Assembly (NCBI GenBank): GCA_002900995.3
Contig: CM035304.1
Coordinates: forward strand, 6,587,875-6,651,874
DNA from: Ganoderma boninense
Lineage: Eukaryota > Basidiomycota > Agaricomycetes > Polyporales > Polyporaceae
Direction: 5' to 3'
Length of the DNA: 64,000 nt
Part shown: positions 20,152-30,880 of the stretch, one piece after another
How positions within the stretch are numbered: position 1 is the first letter of the stretch
Layout of the letters: each line of letters opens with the position of its first letter
Translations under genes and position numbers: made by a program
Notes under the pieces: model-generated
Seen by the model: only the letters and a program-made list of their open reading frames with translations
The model's database searches: none
Told to the model about the DNA's origin: nothing

Positions 20152-20354
20152 TGTAATAAACCTTGATGTAGCCCGATTCACACACGCCCGATGTACACTG
20201 AACCAATCTCTAGATTGAGACGTTGCGTATACAGATGGTGGACGTGGTGAAAGGCTGACCCTTTCGCCACGTCGGCGCGCGTCCATATGGACGCGCGCTA
20301 CTCGCGTAGATACAATGTAAAGTCCGACTATCTAATCTAACCGCGTTCCTTACA
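20152..20354 (-). repeat. 5' LTR of the chromovirus
   Basis: The 203-base partner of 9678-9880, with the same TGT/ACA ends and no difference found by eye. On the element strand it lies upstream of gag and should contain the promoter. Confidence 0.95.
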
Positions 20355-20597
20355 CGGTCCTCGAGGTAATTTTCTGAGGACCAAGGACCGAGGACCGGAC
20401 AGGACTGCCCCCGAAAATGAGGACCAGGACCAGGACTGCAGTCCTCCTAGGACTCAGGAGGACTGCAGTCCGGTCCTCAGTCCGGACTGGTCCTGGACTG
20501 CACAACGGTCCTGGACCAGTCTTTCCCAGTCCAGGACCAGTCCTGGAGGAAAAAATCAATGTAACTCCGGACTCCCTGGACAGATTTTTACGTTCTA

Positions 20598-20640
20598 TAT
20601 ATCGTTAGAAAGCTACATTATGTGGCTTTCTAACGATATA
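20598..20640. repeat. Hairpin inside the hAT-type element
   Basis: Arms TATATCGTTAGAAAGC (20598-20613) and the exact complement (20625-20640) with an 11-base loop. The homology continues outward imperfectly to about 20588 and 20650. It may be a relic of a smaller palindromic element inside the hAT-type element. Confidence 0.7.
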
Positions 20641-21343
20641 CAGGACGTAAAGATCGGACAGGAATTGATAGAATGATAGTTCCAACAATAGGACATACCA
20701 TAGAGCGAACTGTATGCCATATTGAGAAAGAAATAGAGCACCAAAACGTACGTTCATGGGCTCGTCCGAAAGCCCTTGATGATACCTTTCCAACGCAGTA
20801 TTAAACAGGCCAATCCGCCCACAAACTATAGAGATATGTCTAAATCTTCGTCTTGATCAGCTGGCTTTGAGGCTCCTGCTGTGTTTCCTGGTGTGGAGGG
20901 CTAGGTAGTAATACAGAAAGCACAATTAAGGTACCCCAGTGAGTTTCTAATACATAAGCTAAGCTGAGGTAGTTGAGGTAGATGGTGAGACAGTGCAGGT
21001 CAGTGTAAACGGCCGGCGCTGTCACTTCTGTGCAGCTAACCCTAACCCCAATTTGTATTTCAACAGCTGCAGCTCGCTGCTCCGTCTCAACCCCGGCTGT
21101 TTGGGCTTGAATTTGGTAAAGAAAGACTTATGAATACTGGTTATCGACCAGTCCTTGGAGGTATACAAGGACCAGTCCGGACCGGTCCTTGGTGGTCCTT
21201 TCAAAGTGCACATAGGGAAGGGACCGGGACCGGGACCGAGGACAGGACCAGTAATTTTGCGGTCCTGGTCCGGTCCTCTGAAGGTCAGTCCCGGTCTTTT
21301 CTCCGGTCCTGGACTAGTCCTAGGACCGGACCCTGCAACACTA

Positions 21344-21351
21344 CACATGAA
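21344..21351. repeat. Right 8-bp target site duplication (CACATGAA)
   Basis: Exact copy of 9639-9646 next to the right terminal inverted repeat. Confidence 0.85.
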
Positions 21352-21971
21352 CGGCTGTCTCCTGGGGATACGCCATCGGCAGCTTGTTGCCTTGACCGTT
21401 CAGCCTTCCCGTTCTTCCTTTGCTCCAGCGCGCTTGCTGCGCGGCGACTGGCCATCGTAAGCCCAGGGCCAACTCTGCGACCTGGAAGATCTTGTCCTAA
21501 CGTGCCGTTAGCGTGCAGTCTGGGAGTCGCAAGTGAAAAGCGAACCTGTGCTTCGCGTACCCGGGTACGCGGCGGCGGTCCGTACGTTGGTGGCCGGAAG
21601 CATACGAGCGGATGCGGTTTAAGACAAATGACTGACATCTGCAGTGAGTGGTATTGTAGGCTAAATTGGGCTGTAATCTGTTATATACGCCGCGGGTGGC
21701 TGACTTTGTCAGCCACATTGTCGCATGCTTTCGTATTTGGAGGGATGACGGTGGCAAGTGTTGACGTTTGTTGTTGTTGGCCCAGTGGAATCGGGTCTGG
21801 CGCGCGCAGCGTCGCGTTCAACAAGTGGTGCCATCACCAGCGTGTGAAGCAGAAGGTGAACTTCAACATCGTACCCAAACGCGAATTCAATCGCCTTTGC
21901 ACGTCCAGGCTCCTTAACGTCTGGCAACAGGAACCGCGCTCCTCTCGGCCCATATCCCACTAGCCAGCATA
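21352..21971. other. Sequence between the transposon and the first BTB gene
   Basis: Frames are open in places but nothing was recognised. It may hold the cut-off 3' part of P copy 7 and the promoter of the BTB gene. Confidence 0.3.
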
Positions 21972-23475
21972 ATGCCCAGAAAACCTGCTCGTGTTAACAA
22001 TCAGGCTTGTATCCGTTCCGACAACAGCGTCATCATATCTTCCGACGAGTCCGAATCTGATCGTGACGATGAGACAATCGCTGTTATTGAACTAAAAACC
22101 TCTCGTGAGTGCTGCATTAACCGTTTATTAACGCACAGGGACACACTCACATCTCGACGTTGGCAGGCACTGCGACAAAACGTGTAGGTGCACAATCCGA
22201 GTCAACTCGTACTCGCGTCAACACTAAGCTGAGCCTTGTCAACACCATAGAAAGCCCCGTATCTCGCCTTACCGCAACCGCTTCCGAAGCGTATCCAGGT
22301 ATCTCCATCCACACAAGACATTCCCCGTAAGGCAGCATCGCAAAAACCTCCGCACAATCCACGCTTCTGGTATCCCGATGGCAATATCGTCATCAAGGTC
22401 GAAGGCACGTACTTCAAGCTGTTCCGCTCCCGTCTTGCACAGCAATGCCGTTACTTCCAAGAGCGATTCTCTCCTCCAAAAGAGAGCCAACCTCAGCCTT
22501 CGAGCTCGACAGATGCAGCACAGGTCGTTGCCCCGGCTAAGAAAGTGGACGGTTGCGCTGTTTATGAGGTCCCAGGGATCAACGTGAGCGATTTCACCAC
22601 CTTCCTCACCTTCCTGGAATACCCTCTGTACGTGTTCATCTTCGACCCTACCACACTTTCCCTAACCGAGCCTCGGAAGGGAGCACACGGTCTCCACTGC
22701 CCCAAGCGACAAGTTGTATGCTCTGCTGCGCGCGTCCGACACTCTGGGCTGCGATCTCGTCCACGGTCTCGCGAAGCAAGTAGTCGCAAACCAATGGCCG
22801 TCCCTCTACCCCCCAGAGAAGAACGCACGCTCCTACTGGAACGAAGACAGCCGACAAAGTGCTAAAGACGCCATCCAGGCGATCGTGCACGCCCGCAAGT
22901 ACCGCATCCCCCGCGTCCTCAAGGGCGCGTTCCACGAGCTCCTGCGCAACCCCGTGTTCTGGGACGCTGTCCGTCACAACTACACAACTTCAACCTCAAC
23001 CTCAAGCTCGCGCTCCGAGCGCGGATCCCCCGCCGACCGAGCCATGCTCGCTCCGCTTCCGCACGGGGACATCGTCCGCCTCCAGGAGGCACGGTGGGAG
23101 CTACGCGATGCGTGGGACCAGCTCGTCCGCGCGCCGCTCGGGACGTGTGGGCGATGTCCCCCCTCTCGGAATGGACACCGAGAGGACAGCACGGCTGCGT
23201 GGGCTGTTGAACTGGCGCACGCCAGCGTAGCTATCGCATTCGGCGACCCGATCGTGGGGACGTACCGCATGGAAGACTGGCTCGACTCCCTGAAGGGCGG
23301 CCACAGTCAGGGCAAGTGGTGCGACGGATGCTTGAAGGAGCGCAAGCACAGATGGGGCCGTGCAAGGGAGACGTGGTGGCAGGAGCTCGATGGATGGCTC
23401 CAGATCGTCCAGTCTGTGGAGGACGTGGGTTTGGTGCGAGTACGCTCTGGAGCGAATAGCAAGCTGTATTCCTGA
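21972..23475 (+). CDS. BTB/POZ domain protein (intact copy)
   Basis: Four exons can be joined in frame: 21972-22104, 22167-22298, 22336-22627 and 22671-23475. The introns are short (GTGAGT, GTATCT and GTACGT donors; CCTAAC branch in the last). The N terminus is acidic and Ser-rich (SSDESESDRDDE). The BTB domain is FWYPDGNIVIKVEGTYFKLF, LAQQCRYFQERF, and then VPGINVSDFTTFLTFLEYPL. The C-terminal half has LYALLRASDTLGCDLVHGLA, KYRIPRVLKGAFHELL, and a conserved end KWCDGCLKERKHRWG. BTB proteins dimerise and often serve as adaptors for cullin-3 ligases or chromatin factors; partner unknown here. It is the only BTB copy in the window without a visible break. Confidence 0.7.
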
Positions 23476-23833
23476 ATCTGAGTGAAATTTATTCTCACAA
23501 AGCCGACCGCGGCGTTTGCTCCAGAGCATAGTCTGATACCTCCCGCAGCGTCTTGACGAGACCGCACACAGATACTGACATGGCAATGCACGCCCACAGA
23601 AACCACGCCGTAAAGCTGCTCGTGCAAAGACCGCCCCCGCCTACACATTCTTCCTGTTCCGCAACTGTCCTTGGGTCTGCGAGCATGCCATACATATCCT
23701 GCCTTTCCATTCAGCGTCGCTCCCGAGCGGCGTACGGAGGAGCGCATCCGACGTCTCAGACAGCCGCTCCTTGCTCCTCCGGGCGCGCGTTGGGCCGGAC
23801 GGAGGATAGCGAGAAGACATGCGAGGCACTCAC
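23476..23833. other. Region between convergent BTB copies
   Basis: No match to the C-terminal half of the BTB family was found here on the minus strand, where it would be expected for the next gene. Confidence 0.35.
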
Positions 23834-24299
23834 AGAGGCGTCTCAATGGCTTTCAGGAGGTCCTTGAACGCCTTCGCGGTCACCCCACGCGGCGCGTCGT
23901 ACATGGGGTGTCCCTGGAAGAACCCAGCCATCGTGATGTCCCGCGACTCGAAGAGGTTCTTGAAGTAGCCGCACTGGCTCCGGAGACGCGAGCGGTGCAG
24001 CTTGAAGAGAGTTCCCTCCCCTGGAATGCGAACAACGACGTTGCCGTCGTGGTACCAGAACGTGTCATCGTCGTCCCGTCCGAGTGGCGAGGGGGAGCGA
24101 CCTGGCTCGGGCTTGGCCCTCTTGGATCCGCCGTTCTGCTCGGCGTCGCTGTCCCGGGGCTAGAGACGCAACCGGGAAGTGAGCCATTTGTAGAGGACGA
24201 GTAACGAAGGAGTTGGAATATAGTTGAAAGTAAAATACGTACCCGCTTAGATCCTGCGGAGACTTGCGGGGGTATATCTGAGACACGATTCGACTGCAT
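23834..24299 (-). pseudogene. BTB/POZ protein, truncated after the BTB domain
   Basis: Two exons, 24299-24243 (MQSNRVSDIPPQVSAGSKR) and 24159-23834, join in phase 0 across a GTACGT...CTCTAG intron. The product has an NLS-like GGSKRAKPEPGRS, then the BTB domain FWYHDGNVVVRIPGEGTLFK, LRSQCGYFKNLF and KAFKDLLKAIETPL, followed by a GTGAGTG donor at the same place where the other copies have an intron. The remaining about 200 residues are not present downstream. It is either a gene fragment or a short BTB-only product that reads into the intron. Confidence 0.55.
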
Positions 24300-24938
24300 A
24301 GTGGGAAACAGTGTTGGATCAAGGGAGTCGAGGGAGAGAAGTAAGCGACTTGGGGGTAGATCTGCTCATCCTCATCGTCCTGAAGCCTACTTATACTCTG
24401 CAACACGTGTAATCCTAGGATAAAGGAGATCAACTCCTTTATCGACGGCACGCGGCATCGAGTGGCGACACAGGCGCTGGTAATGCCAGGACGTAAAGCA
24501 CGTTGAACTCGTGTTGAACGTTGCATTCTCATGACTTTCTTCGATATCACCGGACGTCGCGAATAAAGTTGTGCCAAGAACAGTGAAAATCGACGAGCTG
24601 TGAAGAACAGTGAGCCTTTCAAGAACGAATGGCTGAGGTTTCAAACGAGCCAGCTCGCGGACTTTTCTCCCGCGTCAGCGAAAAGGGCAGCTTACGAGCG
24701 ACGACACAGCTCGAGCAGTCGACTAGTAAACACAGGTATGAACTTCGCCGAGGTTGCACTCGCGTTTGCGTGCCCGAAATGTTGAATATACGTATACGAC
24801 AGGCGAACGACCTCCTGCAAGTGATACCCAAATCGAAAGAAGGTGGAGCAGCGCGGTGAATATGAATTGCGAGAAACGGAACAAAGCTCATCTCGTTTTA
24901 CCAGCCTACCTTTGGTGGGTGTCCAGACTAGGTTGTCA
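24300..24938. other. Intergenic region upstream of truncated BTB copy
   Basis: Nothing recognised; it holds the upstream region of the minus-strand BTB copy and the 3' flank of the MYND gene. Confidence 0.3.
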
Positions 24939-25852
24939 CTAGGTCAGCATCACGACACCGGACCGGCGACGACCACGCACCACTTCATGGGTCCACCCAC
25001 CGCAGCAACACGTCGGCAGTCCCTCCAGCTTCCCGCAGCAGAACTTCATCTTCCGGCCCTCCATCAGGTTCTCCTTGAGCTGGTCGAGCGGGTTGCGGCA
25101 CGCGGGGCGCGCGTTCGCATGGATACTGTCGATCCCGAAGTGCTTCCAGAACGGGATCCCGTCCATGCCGAACGCGAGCTGGTGTGGGCGGAAGCGCACC
25201 ATGAGGAGGTACGCGCCCGTGCCCCAGTACAGGCCGTCGCCCATCTCCATCTTGCCCAGGGTGACGGCGGCGGGGCGCGCGTCGAAGACCATCTTGTACA
25301 GCGCGGCGGTGTCCGGGTCGTCCCTGGAGCTGAAGTGCGTGCCGCGCAGCTCGAACTTCTTCTCGAGCGGGAGGGAGGGGTCGGCGCGGTAGTGGAGCGA
25401 GAGCTGGAGGAGGTACTTGCTGGTGATGTCGGGGATGGCGTCCTTCTTGTGGATGTAGCACGCGAGCGTCGCGTTGACGATGGAGGAGTGGTGGAACTCG
25501 GCCCATTGCATGAGGTCGGACCACGCGTTTGGGTTGCCGGAGAGCTGGATGGAGCGGTCGCGGAAGAGCTTGTAGGCCATGCACGCGAGCTTGTGGTCGT
25601 TGCGCCAGTGCTTCTTTTGACACTCCTTCGACTGCGAGAAAAGACGGCGAATCAGCAGAAAAACATGACACAGAAAGTAGGACTGACACAATAAGTTGCA
25701 GTATTACACCCTGAGCAGCGGGACAGCTTGAAGCTCGAGCCGCTGCCTTCGCACCGCCGCATGCGGAAGCACGCTTTGCACTGCGGGTGGGTGTGGATCG
25801 GTTCGAGATCGTGGAAAAGCCCGAGTTCACAATGCGTGTGGTCTTCGGCCAT
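24939..25852 (-). CDS. MYND zinc-finger protein
   Basis: Two exons, 25852-25688 and 25631-24939, joined across a 56-base intron (GTCAGT donor, CTCGCAG acceptor). The joined MYND finger reads CKAC, CSGC, YCSKECQ and HWRNDHKLAC, giving the full set of eight zinc ligands across the junction. The rest (about 230 residues) is a conserved-looking fungal domain with TLACYIHKKDAIPD, ELRGTHFSS and GIPFWKHFGIDSIHANA, and a Cys-rich CCGKLEGLPTCCCGGW near the end. MYND fingers bind proline-rich peptides in transcription or chromatin partners. The weak donor is set by the finger spacing. Specific role unknown. Confidence 0.75.
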
Positions 25853-26252
25853 GGTGTATATACAATGGATGAGACAGTAGAGGTAGAGGAGACGCAGTGA
25901 TCGCGCCGTCGCTGTCGGGGATGCAGTTCAAGATGAAGTCGCGATCAGCGAGGCGGTCGTGGCATCGCGTGGCGCCGGCCTTTTCCGAAGGCTTGTTTCC
26001 CGAGATCTCTCGGCTAAGTACCCGCCACAGAGCCCCACAACTACACACCCGAACCACAGCATCCAGATCCAGGGCTGTCTATACACGGTCCGCGAGTCTG
26101 ATTTTACATAGGTTTACATGGTAGGACACACATAAATACTCATGGTGAACATTGGATACCGACCAGATCTGGTTCGTAGCCACATCAGCCATGGGATGAA
26201 AAGCTAGCTTTTGGCTTTGAACAACAGGAGCCAGGGCCGTGCACGGCGGATG
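25853..26252. other. Intergenic region between MYND gene and BTB copy 3
   Basis: No coding or repeat signal recognised. Confidence 0.3.
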
Positions 26253-27476
26253 CTACAACGTCAACAACTTATCCAACTGGATCCACCACTGCTCCCTCTT
26301 TTCCAGCCACGCCTTCTCCCACTCGTCAAGACAAAGTCCACACCACTCCGACGCCAGCACCAGCCGCCACGTCTTGATCATGTTGTAGCGCACCGGGTCC
26401 CCCGCGCCTGCCTCCAACTGCCCGTTCTGTACCACAAATCCGAGCCAAATGTGCGATCGTTGAACGCTGGACATGTGCCACGCTGCACAGGCAGCCGAAT
26501 AGGAGAAGTGTCGGCTCGGCTGTGCGCACGTCGATACGCCGTCCTTGCACGTCCTCGGAGGGATGACCACGAATTCGCGCCAGAGCCGCTGCAGTGCATC
26601 CCGCGCCTCGTACAGGACGTGGAGGTCCGTATCGGACAGTGTCGGGATGGACGCGCGGCCTCTCGACAGGGCCTTCCAGAACTCGGGATCGGTGAGTGTC
26701 TCGTAGTACGCACGCTTCAGGAACTCGGGTATGCTGTAACGACGGAAGAGTGCGATATTCGGGACGGCGTACTTGTAGCTCAGCTCGGTGCCTTCGGAAG
26801 GGACAGCCGTCGAATCCCAGATCTGCGCAAGGCGATCCTTGGCAAGGTTGAAAATCACCGGGCATGAGAGCGTGTGGGACGCCTTGAGCATCGCGTACGT
26901 GTCTGCTTCCGAGGGTGGATTCTTGACAAATGCACTGAAAAAAGGAGTTGCTTGATTTCAGAACACCGACAGTGCTGACATGGCGACGACGACGACGACG
27001 ACGTACAGAGGTGTCTCCAACGCTATCAAGAACTGCTTGAAAGCTGGGGCTGAGAGGTTGGTCGGCAACCGGTGGACAGGACACGAGTCGACCATGTCGC
27101 CCTTGGCGGATAGAGTGGCATCCGTCTCAGCAGCGAACAGCTTCCGGAAGTACGCGCAGTGTTTGGAGAGCCGGGACCGTGGACTTTGAAGAGGCGCGCT
27201 TCCACTCTGATCACGATGTTGCCGTCCGAGTACCAGAAATCGGCGTCTCTAACAATTGTATTCAATATCTGCACGGCGTCTGGATGAAAGCGGGGGCACT
27301 TTAACTAACCGTTCGGGGTGCTTTGGGATCTGGACTGGGGGAGGCTTACGAGCCCGAGGCTGGGACCCGGGCTCCTTCGGCGCCCGATTTGAACTAGTCC
27401 TAGACTTCAAGCTAGCTTGTACGACTACCGCAGCAGCCACTGTGATCGTGCTGGACTTGTAGCGACGAGTTGACAT
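26253..27476 (-). pseudogene. BTB/POZ protein with a one-base frameshift
   Basis: Exon 1 starts at ATG 27476 (MSTRRYKSSTITVAAAV...) and joins via GTTAGT...TTGTTAG to DADFWYSDGNIVIRVEARLF. Near 27174-27181 the frame slips: the sequence reads LFKVHGP and then continues in another frame as RLSKHCAYFRKLFAAETD. A single missing C in a CCC run explains it, because the sibling at 56876 reads KVHGPRLASYCGYF. The remainder, from FKQFLIALETPL through an intron with a CGT repeat to KTWRLVLASEWCGLCLDE, is intact. This is a young pseudogene or an assembly error. Confidence 0.65.
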
Positions 27477-28741
27477 GGCCGAGAGCGGAGGTGGAAGGAG
27501 GGAGAGAGCAACAAGAAAATGCCTGGCAGAGACCCGCCGTGACTCGTCGCGAACCGTGACAGCAGGAGAGCGTGACCCTCATGACAACCTATTCTCGTCC
27601 CACGCCTCGGCAACGCGTCGGTCACTCCGCGTCACCAACGGACCCGAGTGGCGACGCCCTACTTAGCAATCACACACACGGCAGATGGAAACTAGCCGGG
27701 ACGAATCTCGACCAAACAATGCCGCAGCACCGACCACTCATCCGGAGTACACGAATCGCGACGCGTAAACTCATGGCGAGTACTGTCGCAAGTAATTCGC
27801 TCCAAGGACGTGGCCCCGGCACTCGCTCCACCATCTGGCGCAGAGGGATGCGGGATGTACCCAGTTCCCGGAGAGCCGTCTTATGCCAAATCTCCGTGGC
27901 AGACCGTGAGCCCTTGCGAACCGATACAAACGACTCACCTATTGGGTCCACGCAGGGAATACGCGTCGAACCTGGGGCCTCAAGTCCCATACCACGTCAC
28001 GAACTGCCTCATTCTACATGCACAACCCTGTCCTGCGATATCTTGCTCGAGTTTGCGAGGAATTCCCCGCGCGAGGCCTAGGATCCCACGGCCAGCTTAA
28101 GGCTAAGCGCCGAAGGTTAGGAGTCCATCGACGCGATCTACGCAGTCGACCTCGCCCGCCAGCACTCCATCCCGGAAGTCGTCAACCAAGATCTGTATCA
28201 GGTCCTCTAGAGCGAAGGCGCCTGGCATGCGCGAGATGGCGCGAGGTCCGGTAACGATACCCGCGATGCTCTCGGCGAGTGGATCGTGACGGGCAAGGAC
28301 CAGTTGAGGCTTGTTTCCTGTTTCCTCGCGCGAGAAGGACCATGTGCGGTGGCGAGACTTGGTGTTGCAGATGCCGGAAGGACAAAGTCAGTGCACCTCA
28401 GGGATGAGCACGAGAACTAGATACAGTGCTACTGACAATAGAGCAACGAGACGGGGAGGGGACGGTAGCGCAGCTTCGTGTCCGGGGAGGTGGTCGACGG
28501 CATCCAGTACGATTTCATCGCTGAGGAACAGCACGAGGGAAATGATGGTGCAAGGCGCGCTTGGAGAGAAAGCATAAGACGTGGGCGGAAGAAAGTGCTA
28601 TGATGGGGTGCGATAGACGGGCTGTTCGCTTGTTAGCGATCCCGGTGAGTCTCGTCTCAGATGACTGTGCATGCATGCCGAGAGGCGAACTTACTGATAC
28701 GCCTCTGTCGTAGTTCAAATCTCCTTTTGGTCTTTGCGACA
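27477..28741. other. Intergenic, no clear gene
   Basis: Frames are short and none matches a family seen elsewhere in the window. It may contain eroded gene pieces. Confidence 0.3.
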
Positions 28742-29500
28742 GGTAGCAAGGCAGATGGGTTGCCAACTGCAACGGCGCAGTCCGGGTGGGGCATGTGTCG
28801 TGTTCAACGCGAATAAAGGGCGGGATACGCACCAGAAGCAGCATATATGCATGAGATACCTTGGATACATAATCTCCGAGAGCGTCAGACCCTCCTCCGG
28901 CTGCCAACTCGGAGTTGTGTACGCATTGAAACGAGATGGTCCGATGCCTGAAGCCGGAGAGCGCGAGACGACTGCCAGTGAGAGATAAACAAGAGAAAAA
29001 GCACAGTTCAAGGGGTCGATTGTTGAAGAGATGGCCATAAGCCGAGCCGCATTGTCCCCAAAGCCAAAGTGTAATGTTTAGCATCTGGAGGAGGATAATG
29101 GAGGGCGAGAAGAAAGTGGCCAGCAACATCCCAGACGCCGTCTCGCTCATTAGTCAGCTTTTCGCGCCATTTGATTGGAGGGCGGGATTCGCCGAAGGAT
29201 TGGGCCACCAGCGTACGCGTCTCTGTCTCGTCTCGCAGCGATGCTTTGAGCGACGTCCCTTCTTTTCCTATAAAATGGCCCCTTTGCTGTAACCGCAGAG
29301 CCAGCCACTTTCTCGTCCTTTTTCCGTCACTCACTAGCCACCAACATGACTTCGAATGCAAAAACCCCTGCCAGTGGTCGGGACATGGCGACGCGTTCAG
29401 GGTTCCCAAGTCCCGCTTCCAGGGAAGCCTCCAGCTTGAAGGAGCAGGGCATCTGGGTCTGTGCTGGCGGCGGCGACGATTGAATCTCTATAGGCTGAGG
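28742..29500. repeat. Older direct repeat, copy A (3' flank, promoter and first exon of an F gene)
   Basis: It aligns with 31814-32527 over its whole length with many substitutions and indels. Shared landmarks are GCAGCATATATGCAT, CGAGACGACTGCCAG, TATAAAATGG and the first exon. The unit contains the upstream region of F copies 1 and 3, so an ancestral tandem duplication created both. Confidence 0.8.
29269..29275 (+). promoter_or_regulatory. TATA box of F copy 1
   Basis: TATAAAA lies 71 bases upstream of ATG 29346. The same box at the same distance precedes F copy 3 (32302-32308). Confidence 0.6.
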
Positions 29501-30234
29501 TAACTTTTCCGGCTCCAAACTTTCCGTCGAACGAGCCAACTTGCCCTCGAAACCACAGCGCCGCCGGCAGCCGCAAAGGCGGAGTCGAACAACTACACAG
29601 AGACAACGCCGCTGTCCTTCCACGGCAGCTTCGACCTCTACGCCATGGATCTCCCGTTCCTCGGCCCGCGATTCGCTCCCGAGCGCGACTACGTCGCGTT
29701 CTTCGAGGTTCCTCTCTTCCACCAAGCCAAGCCCGACAGCAGCGCGCAAACATACCTTTCAGACGATTTCTCGACTAGGACCTCCGGTGTCTGCGACACG
29801 AGGATCCGCTGTAAGGCGTGCGACTCCGTCGCGCGTTCAGCGCACGCGAAACCACCGAGAACGCACTCTTCTCCCCACCGCCGTCGCCTGCGTCAACCAC
29901 GGGGGTGACCGTGACCGTCGCGATCACTGCGGGGTGTTTATGCCCAAGGGCACCTTCAAGATGCGGAGAGCGTGATTGAGCGCGGACGGCGGGGATGAGG
30001 TCTTCGAGGGCTTCTTCTTCTCCGTCTACATCATCTACTCGCGCCTCTATCGCTGCAAGACCCTGGACAACTTGCTCAAGGTGCGCCTGCCGTTCTGGGG
30101 CATCCGCGCGCGCATCGGACAGGACGGAAGGGAGGTCGGGCTCCGCACAGCCAGAGGAGACGACGTTAATTTGGAGATGCGCACTCATGAGATTTCCAGT
30201 GTAGTTGCCCTCCATGGGGCGTGTGTAGTGTAGA
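29346..30234 (+). pseudogene. F-family protein copy 1, broken
   Basis: Starts MTSNAKTPASGRDMATRS, a different N terminus from copies 2 and 4-6. Family core SFHGSFDLYAMDLPFL, APERDYVAFFEVPLFHQAKP and SAQTYLSDDF is followed by frame breaks. The end, VFEGFFFSVYIIYSRLYRC and VRLPFWGIRARIGQDGREVG, is readable, but the preceding Trp codon of the motif KMRRAW is TGA (29973-29975). So copy 1 carries at least one nonsense codon plus frame changes. Confidence 0.6.
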
Positions 30235-30240
30235 CGTAGA

Positions 30241-30675
30241 TCGCTTAACAACATGCGCGCTCTTAGCGACTTAGAAAAGCACGTTCTCGCGTCCCGGGGC
30301 GCTTAGTCCTCCCCATGTCCCCGAGTGTTCCCTCGCCGCGCTGCCCACCAAGGCCCTCGCTATCGAGCGTATGCCTTGTTCTCAGTATTGCAGGGACTCT
30401 TCCCGAGCTTCCCGGCCTTCTTCAACGTCTGGGAGTGCTCTCAGCGTCGGCGGGCCGGATACTTGGGTCGTCTGGGCCTGTAGATCGCCTAGAGATTATC
30501 CCCGTAGGCGTCCGGTTACCCCCTTAAGCGTTCTATGTAGATTCCGTGGTGCGTGCGTAGAACCACAGTAGAAAGCTAACGTTCACCGAGTCTCGCACTG
30601 GAGGCTGCGATATGTCTGCGGAATGGCGTAGACGTTATCTCGGGCCAGACCGCGATGCGAAGCAAGCTAAAGTAT
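30241..30675. other. Intergenic region between F copies 1 and 2
   Basis: No coding signal recognised; the shared promoter module of copy 2 begins at 30676. Confidence 0.3.
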
Positions 30676-30775
30676 GATTGGACGACACGGTGCACGTGCA
30701 GTCCAGACGTCGATGCGTTTCACGGAGACAGACGGAGACGCGTCGCGGCTCCGTCACAGTCTACTGATCTTATAA
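30676..30775 (+). promoter_or_regulatory. F-family promoter module: CCAAT box, CACGTG, TATA
   Basis: ATTGG (30677-30681), then GTGCACGTGC with CACGTG at 30693-30698, then TTATAA at 30770-30775, upstream of ATG 30881. The same arrangement is seen before copies 4, 5 and 6. CACGTG is the E-box bound by bHLH factors and ATTGG is an inverted CCAAT box. Confidence 0.55.
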
Positions 30776-30880
30776 CACAGTGGTCCGCTCCAACAGCCCG
30801 TCTTCCACTCCCACCTGGCAACGAACGCCATCCACCCAACCTTCTCTCTCATCCTCCAGCACTGTACAGAAAGGGCTAGT

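Larger units (their letters stand above)
9678..20354 (-). mobile_element. Ty3/gypsy chromovirus LTR retrotransposon, 10.7 kb, apparently recent
   Basis: It is oriented on the minus strand: 5' LTR at 20152-20354, gag-protease, in-frame UAG, pol with integrase and chromodomain, third ORF, polypurine tract, 3' LTR at 9678-9880. The two 203-base LTRs read as identical and the duplicated target CGGTC is intact, so insertion is very young. All three large frames are open. Coding capacity plus a chromodomain place it among Ty3/gypsy chromoviruses. The expected TGG primer site is not seen next to the 5' LTR: the sequence there, read on the element strand, starts CTTTTTTACACTCC. Confidence 0.93.
9647..21343. 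mobile_element. Non-autonomous hAT-type DNA transposon, split by a nested gypsy element
   Basis: The ends are inverted copies of TAGTGTTGCAGGGTCCGGTCC (9647-9667 and the complement at 21323-21343), flanked by an 8-bp duplication. Without the nested retrotransposon the element is about 1.0 kb (9647-9677 plus 20360-21343). No transposase frame was seen, so it would depend on a transposase in trans. Both subterminal zones (20355-20550 and 21160-21340) are dense with GGTCC/GGACC words, as expected for subterminal transposase-binding repeats of hAT elements. The CAGGG core of the end is also typical of hAT. It interrupts the P-family array. Confidence 0.8.

Noticed and set aside
24843..25694. A 283-residue Val/Arg/Glu-rich plus-strand frame
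   Set aside because: It is the antisense shadow of the MYND gene, whose finger ligands and splice sites are convincing.
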